NCBI GenBank assembly: GCA_033977485.1
Contig: CM066988.1
Coordinates: 75,383,169-75,447,168 of the forward strand
DNA length: 64,000 nucleotides
From: Hydrangea macrophylla
Lineage: Eukaryota; Streptophyta; Magnoliopsida; Cornales; Hydrangeaceae
Direction: 5' to 3'
Part shown: piece after piece, positions 33,255 through 46,469 of the stretch
Position numbering within the stretch: position 1 is the stretch's first letter
How the letters are laid out: the number at the start of each line of letters is the position of its first letter
Position numbers and translations under genes: made by a program
The notes under the pieces: model-generated
The model's database searches: none
What the model was told of the DNA's origin: nothing
What the model saw: the letters and a program-made list of their open reading frames with translations, nothing else

Positions 33255-33752
33255 TTGCAATATTTTTGCCACTAATTTTTAGAATCTTAATTTAGATAGT
33301 TAGTAAATATTAGGTTAGATTTTATTTCCTTTATTTCTAGTTTAATTTTCGAGTCGCTAAATTATCCGTGTTTTGCAGCTTACAAGTCATCAAATTCTAG
33401 CAAGTTGGAGTGGAGCAGCAGTGCATGTCAACGGAGCTTACGCGAACCTAAAATATAAAATTTGTAATAAAATCAAAAAATCAAGTAAATCTGCTTTGTT
33501 TTAAATTTTGCATCAAAGCACTGTAAGTCAGGGCACTGAAACGTATTACTTGCATTAGCTTAGGTGTGGAGTGAGCATGTGTATTAGCTAGGAAACTCGG
33601 GGCGCTGGGCTTTGACGTGAATCACTGCATAACAGGATAATTATATGCATTATAGCAGTATTGCGTGCTTGCTTGCTTGCTTGATTATTGGCGTGGTTTA
33701 TTTTCTTAGTCGGTTGAGTCAGTCCTTATCATAGTGTCAGTTTCTTTAGTTT

Positions 33753-36083
33753 ATGTTTGGTACCTGTTCGAAGAAACCTGAATGACATCCTTTGAATCTT
33801 GAACTCGAGCGAACCCTTAGAGTCCTTAGGTCTTCAACCCATGCTTCTAGAGCTCGGTTGATGCTAGACGATGAATCAACACATAAATTGTCATCTTTGT
33901 TTGAGTCTGAAATTTAAAGTACTCTTAAACGTCTAAGGAAAACTAAAACTATTAAAATCGATCCTATTCCAATGGCTGATTTTGAGAATAACGGAAATAA
34001 TCAAAACAATGGAGGCAACCCTAACATAACTCCGCCTCCACCTTTAAAATATTATTTTACTCCCACAGCTTTTATGCCACCGTCGTGCATAGAATTACCG
34101 AAAGTGACTGCATCTCACTTTGAGATCAAGTCATCGACCATTGCACTCCTTTCGTCATTTCATGGTCGCGCAGAGGAAGATCCCTACCATCATTTTGGTG
34201 AATTTCAGGATATTTGTGCTACATTAAAAATTCAAAACTTAACAGATGATGAGTTGAAATTGTCTTTTCTCATTTTCCCTTAATGATAAAGCGGAGTATA
34301 GGCTCCAATCTTTGGAGCCAAACTCTATAAGAACATGGGATGGGTTGCATACTGCATTCCTACAGAAGTTTTTTCCCATCACTCGAATAAATCAAATTAG
34401 AAAATCTATAACGAATTTCACGATGCAAGATGGTGAATCCCTTTATGATACATGGGAACAATTTAAGGAATCTCTACGCTCTTGGCCTCATCATCAGATA
34501 CCTAAATGACAATTAGTATAGGTTTTCTTCGAAGGGCTTGTACCCTCTATTCGCAACACAGTCCATGCTGTTTGTGCGGGGACGTTCCTCCATTAAAGGG
34601 CTGACGAAGCTTGGAAGATATTTGAGACCTTAAGTGAAAATTCAATGCACCAGGCTGTGTCCGTATGCCCCGAGGGATATCTTCCACCACAACCAAAAAG
34701 AGAGGCTAAAGTTGAGTCAGTCCGTTCATTTAAAATTCAAGAATTATCTAAGAAACTGGACCAACTCATGATGATGGGCCACATGCAGGGCCCACCTCCT
34801 CTTGCCAAAATATGTTAGTTATGTTCTGATCCATCACATTATACACACGCATGTCCGTCTACATCACAGTTTTTCAAAATTTGTGAACAACATATCAATG
34901 TTGTTCAACAATTCCAAAGACCCAATTATAACCTCGCTGGTTATAAATCGGACACGACATGGAGACCTCACCCAAACCTCTCATTGAAGTCAAAAAGTGA
35001 AGGATCGTATTCAAAACCTGAGACGACAAACTTTCCAAATGCATATAGGCCTCAACCTAATCAATACCAACAATCTCCCTTCCGTGCTAATCCTCTAAGG
35101 GACAAATCTTTTGAAGAGAGTGTGTTGGAATCTTTGAAAAGCTTAGAGACCCAATCTCAATCACAGTCTCAACTCATTAACTCCCATACACAATCTATCT
35201 CTAAGTTAGAATCCCAAATGGGACAACTAGCTAATACATTAAATCGTCGTAATGAAGGAAAGTTACCGAGTCAATCGGTTCAAAACCCTAAAGGGCAATA
35301 TGAGGTAGGTACAACAAGCGACCAAGTAAATGTGCTGTTAACTAGAACAACTGAGCGGCCGGAGGAGGTCGTACCTCCTTCCGAACATAGAAACGATAAA
35401 GGAAAAGAAATCAGTAAAGAACTGATGAGAATAAGAATAAAGTCATGAAGGACTCTACTCCTTCGGTACCTACTACATCTAAACTAGTAAACCCATCGAA
35501 TTACGTGCCTAGGATGTCATTTTCCCCAAGTGTAGATGCCCATCTCACTTTTCGAAGAAGGGAACACGACCGGAGGATATTCTAGAGACGTTTAAAGAAG
35601 TAAAAATTAATATCCCACTACTCGATGCCATTAAGCAAATACCTCCATATGCTAAATTTCTAAAAGACTTGTGTACTCAAAAGAGGAAATCTCGAAATCA
35701 TTTATCTAAAAAGTCTTTTTAACGGAGAAGGTTAGCTCTATGTTTCAACACAACACACTCAAATACAAGGACCGGGTATACCAACAATAGCGTGTCATAT
35801 AGGTGACAAGTATATCCACCGGGCCCTTCTTGATCTTGGAATGAGTGTGAATCTATTACCTTATTCAGTATAGGAACATTTGGGCTTAGGAGAACTAAAA
35901 CCAACTGCTGCCACGTGGGGTGATAGAGGATGTGTTGGTAAATGTGGATAGATGTTACTACCCGGTCGATTTCATTATGCTAGACACTGAACCAGTCCTT
36001 CATGCTAGTAAACAAATCCCAGTTATCATAGGGCGTCCTTTCTTAGCTACATCCAATTCAATTATCAATTGTAGGACTGGGTA
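33753..36083 (+). pseudogene. Gag-protease of gypsy element 2
   Basis: Starts at ATG 33753 (MFGTCSKKPE, aligning with the first residues of the 898-aa ORF of element 1) but meets a stop after ten codons. Readable pieces follow: MADFENNGNN (33972), gag domain with HTAFLQKFFPITR and GESLYDTWEQFKE (34312-34509), an Asn/Gln-rich linker (34984-35448), and the protease around 35825 with DLGMS in place of DLGAS, so the active-site Ala is replaced. VIIGRPFLATS follows near 36020. At least six stops or frameshifts are present. No functional product is expected. Confidence 0.88.
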
Positions 36084-39000
36084 ATGGATATCACGTTTGG
36101 AAATATGACCATTCGTCTTAACATATTTAATGCATCGAATCAACCTTATAGGGATGATGAGGAGGCAGACTGTTATGCAATAGATTTAATTGACAAATTG
36201 GTAGAAGAGGCGGATCCTTTTATATTAACTAAAGAAGCCTTGGAAGCATGTTTATCTCATTTTAATTTTAATGATTTTAACATCGATACAAATATCGAAG
36301 AATTAAATAATTTATTGTAATCAATGAATACGACTAGTGTCCTTCCATGGATGCCCAAAATAGAGGCCCTACCACCTCTCGCACATAAACTTGCATTACC
36401 ATCCATCGAGTGTCCTCCGACACTTGAACTTAAACTGTTACCGAACTCTTTGAAATATGCATTTTTAGGACCTAATACGACACTCCTAGTCATAATTGCA
36501 TCAAATCTATCTATGGATCAAGAAGTACAACTATTATATGTCCTAGGAAATCATAAAAAAGCGATAGGGTGGACGGTAGCTGATTTAAATGGGATTGACC
36601 CATCTGTTTGCATGCATCGAATTAACTTATAAGAAAACACTAAACCATCTAGAAAATGCAATGACGTCTTAACCCTAATATGAAGGAGGTAGTCATGAAA
36701 GAGGTCATTAAACTCTTAGATGTATGTATTATTTATCCGATCTCTGATAGTAATTGGGTCAGCCCCACGCAGGTTGTTCCAAAGAAATTAGGCATTATAA
36801 TTGTGCTAAATGAAAAAGGAGTCCTCATACCCACCCGTCAAACTACTGGTTGGCGGGCATGCACTGACCATCGTAAACTTAATACGATGACTTGTGAGGA
36901 TCATTTCCCCTCCCATCCATTGATCAAATATTGGAACGTCTATCAGGACAAAGCTTTAATTGTTTTCTAGATTGATACTATGGTTATAACCAAGTACCTC
37001 TCTATCCTAACGACGAAGAGAAAACAACGTTCACATGTCCCTATGGCTCTTTTGCTTATCGTCGTATACCATTTAGTTTGTGTAATGCACCGGCCACTTT
37101 TCAACGGTGTATGATGGCAATTTTCTCAAATATGGTTGAAAAGTTTTTAGAGGTGTTTATGGATGATTTCTCGGTTTTTGGTCCTACATTTGACGAGTGT
37201 CTTCAAAACCTTACGAAAGTCCTCGCCCGTTATGAGGAAGCGAATTTGGCTTTGAGTTGGGAGAAGATCCATTTTATGGTTCAAGAAGGAACAGTGTTGG
37301 GTCATGTTGTATCGAAACGGGGTATAAAGGTCGATAAAGCGAAAATTAAATTAATTGACAAACTTCCACCAACATCTTCCATCCATCAAATCCGTTCATT
37401 TCTCAGTCATGCCGAATTTTACTGTAGGTTTATCAAAGATTTTAGCAAGATTTAAAAACCCTTGTGCAACCTGCTCGCCAAGGATGTCCCGTTCGTCTTT
37501 GATAATGAATTTCTTAGGAAATTTGAACATTGAGATCTCTACTTTCCATAGCTCCGGTGATCCAATCCCCTGATTGGTCACTTCTGTTTAAATTGATGTG
37601 TGATGCTTCTTATTACGCCGTTGGAGCTGTTTTAGGGCAGAAAGTTAACAAAGTTCCTCATGTGATATATTATTCTAGTAAAACCCTTAATGACGCGCAA
37701 TTAAATTACACGACTATGGAAAAAGAATTGCTAGCGGTCGTGTTTTCCCTTGACAAGTTTCGTTCATACCTTTTAGGGTCCAAAGTTATCATTTATACTG
37801 ACCACGCTGCATTGCGTCATCTTTTGAATAAGAAAGAAACTTAACCTCATCTAATTCATTGGATCTTACTCCTTCAAAAGTTTGATTAAGAAATAAGAGA
37901 TAAAAAGAGTTGTGAAAATGTTGTCGCTGATCACCTGTCACGAATCTTTATCGAGTCTAACGATATTAATCCTCTCCAGGATTCGTTTTCAGACGAATAA
38001 TTATTTGCCTTATCTGCCATGAAACGTCCATGGTTCAGCGACATTGTCAACTTCATAGCTACAGGATATACCCCTTATACTTGGTCTTCCCAAGATAAAG
38101 ATTGTTTCTTTTTACAAATTAAACATACTATTGGGATGACCTACTTTTATTCAAGCAATGTTCTGATCAAATTATACAACGCTGTGTTCCGGAGAGTGAG
38201 TTCAACTCTATTTTAAACTTTTGTCACTCTTTAGAATGCGGAGGTCAGTTTGGTGACCGTCGTACAGTTGCTAAAGTCCTCCAAAGTGGGTTATATTGGC
38301 CAACCCTGTTTAAGGACGCACATGAATTTTGTCAAAAGTGTGTACGTTGTCAACAAACAGGTAATATGTCCCATCGCAATGCGATGCCTCTTACTCTAAT
38401 CCTTATTATTGAAATATTTGATGTGTGGGGCATCGACTTTCTGGGTTCGTTTTCATCGTCCTTTGGTTTTGAATACATTCTAGTCACTGTCAACTATGTT
38501 TCTAAGTGGGTGGAGGTAGTGGCGACGAGAACCAACGACCATAAATTTGTGGTTCATTTTATTAAAGATAGTATATTTTGTCATTTTGGTGCACCATGAG
38601 CGATTATAAGCGATGGAGGAAAACACTTCTGTAATCGTCACTTTGAGACCCTCGTTCGAAAATATTCTGTCACTCATAAGGTAGGAACCGCATACCATTC
38701 TCAAACCCAAAGCTAAGTTGAAGTTTCAAATAAAGAAGTAAAAAGTATACTAGAAAAAATGGTACGTCTAGATCGTAAATATTTGTCGCGGCGACTGAGC
38801 GATGTGCTTTGGGCATATCAAACAGCTTATAAAACTCATATTGGAATGTCTCCATACCGATTAGTCTTTGTAAAAGCGTGTCACCTACCGGTGGAACTTG
38901 AACATAAATCCTACAGAGCCGTAAAAAAGCTTAACCAAGATATAAAAGCGGCGGGATGCCACCGTAAACTTCAAATACGAGATTTTGAGGAATTAAGAAA

Positions 39001-39328
39001 AGAGGCGTATGAGAACGCAAAGATATACAAAGCACGATCGAAAACTTTTCATGACAAAATGATCTTAAAGAAGAATTTTGAGGTTAGATAGCGTGTATGG
39101 TTATTTAATTCAAAATTGAGGTTATTCCCGGGTAAACTACGTTCCCGATGGGATGGTCCATTCGTAATAATGCAGGTCTTTCCGTATGGAGCGATCGAAA
39201 TACAAGACACAAATGGCGGAACACCTTTTAAGGCAAATGGCCAACGACTTAAGTTGTACCGGTCTGAAGAGACAGATGAAAGAGAAATTGAATCCATAGA
39301 TCTAGTAGATCCGATCTATTTCTATTGA
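36084..39328 (+). pseudogene. RT, RNase H and integrase of gypsy element 2
   Basis: RT: GWRACTDHRKLN (36852), FAYRRIPFSLCNAPATFQ (37051-37107) and the active site FMDDFSVFG (37160). RNase H: LMCDASYYAVG (37590) and IIYTDHAALRHLL (37790). Integrase: zinc region CGGQFGDRRT...FCQKCVRC (38235-38355), where Q replaces the second His of the HHCC finger; core WGIDFLGS (38428) and ISDGGKHFCN (38606); then [16 protein letters not shown] and a C-terminal segment ending IYFY at 39328. Stops fall at 36970, 37455, 37844 and 38599, among others, with frameshifts. F-M-D-D-F-S fits Athila/Calypso-type RTs. Confidence 0.9.
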
Positions 39329-41489
39329 GCACTCACATCGATTGAGCTAACGACATAAAACTTAGCACTTCTTGGGAGGCAATCCAAGCATTTTATAGAG
39401 TTTTTCTTTAATTTTGTACATGTTTCAGGAGTTTTTCTGCCAATGTTTGAGTTTTGAATACCAAAATGAAGAAAATTTGATTATTTACAACCCCATACAA
39501 AAAAATAAATGAGAAAAGAGAAAAAAAAAATGGCATCTCGCGCGCGCGGCCTCTCGCGCGAGGTTGTGCCTTAGACCAAAATTTTCAAACTTCTTCATAT
39601 AAACCATCAACTCGCATTTGAACTCGCGCATGCGAGGAACTTGCCCAAGCGGCCCGCTCCCACGATTGTGTCACTTAGAGAAAATTTTAAAATTTTATTA
39701 TAGGAGCCCTCAGTTCTTCCTCGCGCCTCAGATCGCTCGCGCGAGATTACCGCTCGAGCTGCCCGCTGGAGCGATTTTCCGACTTAGAAAATTTTTCTTG
39801 AACCTTAAAATAAACCTCAGCTTCACATCGTGGAGGGACTCACGTGCACAAAGGCCGCTCGCGCGATGTTCCCCTTTGCCTATAAATAGGGTTGTCAAGC
39901 CCTAATTTCTTTTAGAACTCTCTCTCTCTCTCTCTCTCAGTCTCATCTTCTCCCCTCCCTCCATTAACAGCTACTAACCACCACCATGCCACTATAGACC
40001 ACCGGTGGCCATCCACCACCCCTACCACACGGTGAACCTTCATCACTGATGCCGGACTACCGCCACCATCACCGTTTTTCCCCTTTCTGGCCCCTGTTCT
40101 CCATTCACAGGTATATACATATATAGATTAAAATGTATATATATATATGTACGTAAAAGAATTCGAGGCAGATATGTATAAATATATTCACCTACACATG
40201 GACACACACATACTCACTCATGAACCCAAACCCCTGATATGAACACTCAAACCCCGATCACACACTGATAAGATTCTAGGGTTTATGATTTGGGGATTTA
40301 TATACCCACAGTTGTATGCATATATATATTTCTGTAAACACAAGCCCCCAAACCCTAGACCCTAGCTCTATACCCACACAAATACAGACATTCATATGTG
40401 TATATATCTCTATACACACTGATTATGAATTATTGACTCATACACACACACACGTATACAACCTGAACCCCAACTGCCTTGTACACATTTCTCCAAATTT
40501 GATCAATCAATTTAGATGTAATCATAGTGTGATCACATACCTAAATCAATTTCATCCAGATTTAATGACATCCTGATTACTGTTTCTTAATTTTTGTTCA
40601 CATTTAGCATCTAAATCTGAAATCGATGCCTTTAGCACAAATCTAACCCTCACTTAGACAAAAAAACCTATGCATGTGCCCAATTCATTTCAATTAATAA
40701 AATCATGCATTTACGTTCTAAACTATGGAATTAGTTTGTAATCCACTCTTAGTTTTTGAATTTTAAAATTCTCGAACATTATAAATCATCGGTTCCTTTT
40801 ATTTGCAAAATTCATCATAGGGGGATAAAACTCACTTTTGAACCCAAGCATGTAAGTTTCTAATAATGATCAAATGAGTTCAATCTTCAAAAATTCTTTA
40901 ACATGAGCTTAACTTTATGAATTTAGGAAAAGCATGGACATAAAACAAACTCGTGAATATCTTACAAGGCATCTCAAATTACTGTTTTGACATATGCGTC
41001 ACTATCATATTTATCTATTTACATTGTACAATAAACACACGACAAGTACCCGTGACTTACCGCAATGTGTGTGCCCTTGTTGATACAATGAGTGGGAAGG
41101 GGGCAGTGCCTTCTCACAGTTGCTAGGTGTTCCCCTGTGGGTCCCATTTTATTTAAACTATTGATACTATATTGATTGTATCCCTTGCCAGGATTTCTTT
41201 CTTTACAGGTGACCCTTTCCTCTCCCCCTCTCTCTCCCTCTCCCTCTCCCTCTCCCCTGCCACGTTTCCTTGTTCTTTCTGGGCATTAGACCAAAATAAA
41301 GCCGACATTTACAAATTTTTCCTTTTACCAACGCCCACCTCTAAATAATGACCAAACGAACCATAAAATCAGCCTCCATTTCTCAACTGCCATAAAAGAA
41401 ATCAAAAAGAAAAGAAAAACATACCGACCCTCCCCCAAACGACCCTAACCCTAATGACCTATCACACAAATATGCCAACTGAGGTCCCA
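39329..41489 (+). other. Region between pol and the first downstream ORF
   Basis: Begins with the conserved block AGCACTTCTTGGGAGGCAAT (about 39364). It then carries CGCGCGAGCG-type motifs (39536-39870), a TATA-like promoter candidate (39881), a CT microsatellite (39917-39939), AT-rich DNA with TA/CA repeats (40120-40470) and a CTCTCC simple repeat at about 41217-41262. No ORF with a recognisable domain. Confidence 0.6.
39881..39888 (+). promoter_or_regulatory. Internal TATA box candidate after pol
   Basis: TATAAATA within GCCTATAAATAGGG, followed 30-50 bases later by a (CT)n leader-like stretch and an ACCACCACCATG context (about 39977-39988). The arrangement resembles a plant core promoter and 5' UTR. 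Activity is inference. Confidence 0.35.
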
Positions 41490-42626
41490 ACGACGAGACC
41501 GCCATCGACGGTGACTTCTTCGCGTCACATATTGATGCTAGGTGGGGTCACAACACCGTGACCACCCAAAAATTGGCCCCACCGCTCTTCTTTCAAAACC
41601 CGGACCTAATTAGCTACCCATGCCCCGTTCGTCTATTTTATCAAAACATTAGATACCACAAAGCATCACTAAGCCAACACGCCTATCTTAGCACTACCCT
41701 AGACAGTCACGTCATCACAATCAATCCCGATAACATCGCAGACGCCCTCTAGCTTCCCTCCCACTCCTACCAGGTCCTAAAACTTAATGTTTTATCTAAA
41801 CTACACCACTTCATCCATATCGCACACGATATGTGCGACGACTGCACTAGTTCGGGGCAAACCATATGTCGATCTCATATGCCCTGCCAGATGTGGTTTG
41901 TCGACCATGTCTTTAAATGAAACCTTTACCCCCTCGGCCATGAACAGAAGAGAACCAAAGAGATCCACCATGCCTTCTACGCCATCTATCGCGACGACTG
42001 GTTTCACTCTGGTCTTATTATTATGGAGGGCATGCGTATTACCAGCCATACCATTGACTACGCCACAGACTCTAAACTCCTCTTGCCTAACCCCTGTACG
42101 ATCACTGCGATCCTCAGATCCAAGGCCTTCCCGATACCTTCAAACAAACCCGTATATAGACGTTTTCCAGAGTTTGCTTCCACTAATTGAAAGTTGAGTC
42201 TGGATCTATTAGATATGGAGGTTAAGAGGGCTAGGGATCAGGCCCAGGCGCATCGGGAGAGAGAGGCATAGCATCTACCTCAACTAGAGGATACGCCATA
42301 TGCTTGGACTTATGGTGACGTTTGTGCCTTTCGTGGCGAGACCCTTAGGCTCCAGTCCTATATGCAATCTTATTTCTAACTAGCACATCCCGATCAGCTG
42401 AAGGACATCTTGGCCCAGGGAGAGGCTGCCTACCAGTGTGCATTTTCATAACCGGCGCAAACAGGTTATTAAGGAGGCTAACGAGGAGGAGGAGGCTGGT
42501 CACAAGGGAGGTGATGGGGGGGATGGAAGCGATGGCGATGGTGATGGTGATGGTGATGGTGATGGTGATACTAGGCAAGGTAGTACAGGGTTAGAGCTGG
42601 TTTTGGTCGAGGGAAATGATGACTAG
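41490..42626 (+). pseudogene. Degenerate ORF downstream of pol (env position) in gypsy element 2
   Basis: One frame can be followed for about 380 codons with roughly five stops. Readable pieces: IDGDFFASHIDARWG (about 41510), FIHIAHDMCDDC (41813), MPCQMWFVDHVF (41878), EIHHAFYAIYRDDWFHSGL (41960-42016), and an acidic Glu- and Gly/Asp-rich tail encoded partly by a GATGGT repeat (42533-42570). Its position after pol is that of the extra (env-like) ORF of Athila/Calypso elements. I see no signal peptide or transmembrane segment, so env homology is not claimed. It may be the plant-transposon-protein type often found there. No host gene is suggested. Confidence 0.5.
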
Positions 42627-43293
42627 GGATGGGTGATTGACACTTATTTTCTCTTTTCATGTATTTGGTGGGTTGGGTGTAGACATTATCAAACATTGGC
42701 TTGTATATTCTTTTATTTTTATGCTTGTACATTCAATTTCATTTTTCTTTTTGTTATTAGGACTCTGATGTACCCGGCTTCTACCGATTTAGTTTATTTT
42801 TGCCTTTCTTTTCATTTTTCTCATTTGGGTCTGTATTATTTTATTTCTGCATTTTTTCTTTTCTTTGTGTTTTGGTTATACTCCTGCACTTTATTTAGTC
42901 ATATTATATAGTTAGCGTTATTGCTTAATGATTATGCATCCATACACAATATAATTAAGTAATGGGTAATTTTAAAATTTTTGCGACCTTTTGATTCATT
43001 ATTAATCACGAGCAAGTCCTACCCCATTGCACTATACAGAAATCTATTAGATTCAGGTTTGGGGAAAATAATGCCCAAAAATTTCATTGATATTCAAAAT
43101 AAGTCGCATAAGTTAAAATTTATATTCATTCGTACTACACATTTTCGATAATCAATAACGTTTATTTTGTTTCTTATTCTGATAACTAAAACTAATGAAG
43201 TTTTCAGTTGTGATTTATTTTGTTTCAAGTTTATAATTTCAAACAATCCATATAGCTTACCTCGGTCCTCGATTTGTTTTTTGCACTAGTACT
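42627..43293 (+). other. Spacer between the two downstream ORFs of gypsy element 2
   Basis: T-rich sequence (42640-42900) whose ORF is dominated by Phe and is compositional. It also carries GGTTTGGGGAAAATAATGCC near 43051. No gene seen. Confidence 0.5.
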
Positions 43294-43661
43294 ATGGACC
43301 ATCCACTATCTCCTCCTTCTTCACTCAATAGGTCCTTTAGTGGGTCGAGTCATCATTCTGACTCTAGTTCATCCGCCGATGATACCTCGCCGAGTCCTAG
43401 CATAGCCAAACCTTATGGTCCGATTGGTCGTCCCGGTTGGTGCCGTCATCGTCCTCGCAGTCCCATTCATGTTTGTTCCGATTCTTAGGACAACGAGGAC
43501 AATCTTTTTGGCGATGATCCCAATATCATCGATGGTCCGTATAGTGCCCCACCTACTTCTTTAGAGTCTTTCTCTTCTTCGAATTCAGACGACTACTCAA
43601 CCAATGACGATGATGATGATGAGGATGACGAGGAAGTTATACAGAGTCTAGGTGCCATTCC
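43294..43661 (+). pseudogene. Second downstream ORF of gypsy element 2, 5' half
   Basis: ATG at 43294 opens a Ser/Pro-rich, then strongly acidic sequence (SSSADDTSPSPS, then NDDDDDEDDEEV). One stop (TAG after CSDS, 43486-43488) interrupts it. The frame runs to 43661, where copia element 2 is inserted at ATTCC. It continues at 51905. No domain recognised; a disordered acidic protein would fit. Confidence 0.5.
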
Positions 43662-44994
43662 TGTTAAGGATATATACTAAAAGCCACGCTTTATGTAGTT
43701 GATTTATTATTCATTTAATAAAATCAGTTTATCCATTTTTTTATGAGAATCTGTGTGGGCAATGTTTGTATTATATTATTGATTTAATATTATGCATGTG
43801 TGTGTCTCATTCTATATAGTAGGTGGTTTGGTGTGTAGAGTTCGGCTTACACACGGAAGATCAGGCCATCAGATATTATAGAATGTAAGATTTTGGTTTA
43901 CAGTCTTAGATGGGATTGGACACACCATCGGTAGGACTGCAGTATGGTGTTGTAGTAGGTTTGTCTTGACTACGGAAAACGGTATAGTTTCAGCTCACTA
44001 TGCTGGTACACTTTGTGTATTAAACGGGACTGACTTGGGGTAATTATCTTTATACTGATTTATAAGATAATTAATACCGCATGGCTATTATGAGTGCTTA
44101 TGCTCTAAATCCTAAGTTAATTTGTAGACACGTACATTTGATATTTACACTTTGATCCCTAAAAGGGTGAGATCCTTAAATGGGTCAATATCTCATTGGA
44201 TTGGGTGGCAATATTAATTGTGTGATGGATATTAATTAATGATGGAATCCATGTCTCAATTTTGGAATTGATGATATCCCCTTGAGAAAGCTTATAAGTT
44301 TTGATTATGTCAAACCCTGCAGGTGGATTTTGTATCCGACATATCAGATAAGTTAAGCAGAGGATCTCAAGGAATTTTAAGAAATTAATTAAATATGATT
44401 GTCAGTAATTATATTTAATTAATGAATATCTGTAATCTTAACATGGGGAGATAATAAGCATTTAATAACATGGAGCTCGAAATATATTTTTGAGATAAGG
44501 ATAGCAGTGCAATTATAATTCTTTAGTGGCATGAATTATAATTTATGGAAATAGAAATCTGATTCAGTTCGAATTAGGGTTTCCTAATTCCATAAGGAAG
44601 CCTATTCCTTATTGACTTCTTATGGTCCCTATCGTAGCCTATATATATGCTACTTTGGCTCTCTTCTCAGTTTGCGTTTTTCTATATAGAGAATTATAAC
44701 TCGGAATAGAAAAGAGAGCGTAAAAGAGGGAGAGCAGAAAACAGAAAGGATTTCGAAAGAGCCCACACTCAGTTCGATATTCTGTCAGCAAAGGAATACG
44801 GTAGAAGATCGTGAGCTGTCATCGAGCCCGTGTTCTCGATTCGTCTACTACAGCAATCCGTTTTAGCAGTTTAAGGTAACCCTAGTTCCGTCCTTGTAGG
44901 GTTATTGTAGTTTTCACGTAATGTTTTTTGCAGTACCAACTTATACGCACTGTCAACGAATTCTGGGAACATAGTTTCCTAACAGTGGTATCAG
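43662..44994 (+). repeat. 5' LTR of copia element 2
   Basis: 1,333 bp. TATATATAT at 44640-44648 is the likely TATA box, followed by a purine-rich R/U5. Confidence 0.93.
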
Positions 44995-44995
44995 A

Positions 44996-45007
44996 GCAAC
45001 GTTGGTT
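44996..45007 (+). promoter_or_regulatory. Primer-binding site, initiator tRNA-Met type (copia 2)
   Basis: TGGTATCAGAGC one base after the LTR. Confidence 0.93.
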
Positions 45008-46469
45008 CTGCGTATAGGTTGGAAGCAACCATGTTGTCCAATAAAACAGATCTTATGCGTGCATTGATGGATGGATAGAACGTAGATCTGTGCCAGTTTT
45101 GCAGCGTTCTTATTCCACTATTATGGTCGCTGGTTTTGTGTGATTGGATCCCACGATGGGTTTATTCGTGGTTAATATTGCTGTTTTGATATAGCATGTG
45201 AACTCCTTTATGGAGGTATAGGATTTGTATGTATTGGATCCCACGCTTCATTGATGCGTGGTTAATTTACTGCAAATATATAGCATGTGAACTCCTTCAC
45301 GGAAGCATAGGGTTTATGTAATATATCTCAAGTAAATCCGTGAAGATGGTTCGTGAGAGCAATTTTACAAGCAGTTTTCGAAAGCGATCTAGAAGCAGTT
45401 TCAGAAGGCAGTTTCAGAAGACTGTTTTAGAAAACAGTTCTGGAAGGCAGTTGCTGATGGTTGATCGAATTTAGCTTAGTGGCGACATAGAGCTAATCGG
45501 GTTCAATGAAGATTTCTTCACAAGAGTTGCAGCTTGACCATAATAGTGGGATTCCTATTTTATTGTGGTTTCCTTATTTATGTGTGATTGAATGATTATT
45601 ATTGTTTCATGTTTAATGAATAGGACAACATGGATAATTATTCCTAGACCTATTTCAGATTGTTAGCTGCATGTTTAATTTATATTAATTTAAAATGATG
45701 GACAACTACATGTGTATTTAGAAATAAAACTAATTCCATAATTTGAAAACATAAGTACTTATTTTCTGAAATCATGAGAATAGAATAATTTTATTATCTA
45801 CACATGTGGGTTTCACTAGTAAGGATGAATTAATCATTGTCAAGTATTCCATTATTTTTTATTAATTAAATTAAAAGTTTTTCTAAAAAATTATAACCCT
45901 CAAATTTTTTTAAAATTCTAAGTGGAAGAGGGAATTTATCAAGTATAAATCCCATGGTCTCCATCACTAGTTTGTAGATGATATGATAAATTTTGTGTGA
46001 TGGCTATTGTGTCATCCTCCCTATCGAATGTAGTTGATCATGGAATCATCAGTACAAACTTCTTTAAAAGAATGTTTTGGGTGATTGTCGGTGTGGGTCA
46101 CCTCTCTATCAGAGGTGTTCCTCATGGAACTCTTGACCTAGAATTAAGTGATGGTATACACTTAGCTATAAATAATAATATCCTCTCCATCTGAGTCACT
46201 GTTATTATTTATAGGACCAAAGCAAGTCAGCAGTTTAATTTTATTAGACAAAGTACATTGCCTGGATAGTAAAATTAAAAGGCAATTGTCTATCTGAACA
46301 AATGATGGATAGCATATGGCTTCCCATCGAGTCATACTATTCGCGGTGTATTAGATTGCTGGCGGATTCCTTTCAAATATGATAGAGGGAACCAATATTT
46401 TCAACTCGAATCCATAGTAATTTTTGCCCAAACGTAATTATTTATGTTATGTGATTCTCAGGCTTTTAA
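45008..46469 (+). other. Leader of copia element 2
   Basis: About 1.46 kb between PBS and gag without a convincing ORF. It contains a duplicated block (GATCCCACG...GTGGTTAAT...TAGCATGTGAACTCCTT) at about 45147 and 45238, period about 90, and AAGCAGTTTCAGAAGGCAGTTTT-like short repeats at 45378-45445. Confidence 0.7.

Noticed and set aside
42633..42911. Hydrophobic 92-codon ORF that could be read as a membrane protein or env segment
   Set aside because: T-rich composition accounts for it, it starts after the stop of the preceding ORF, and no conserved motif is visible.
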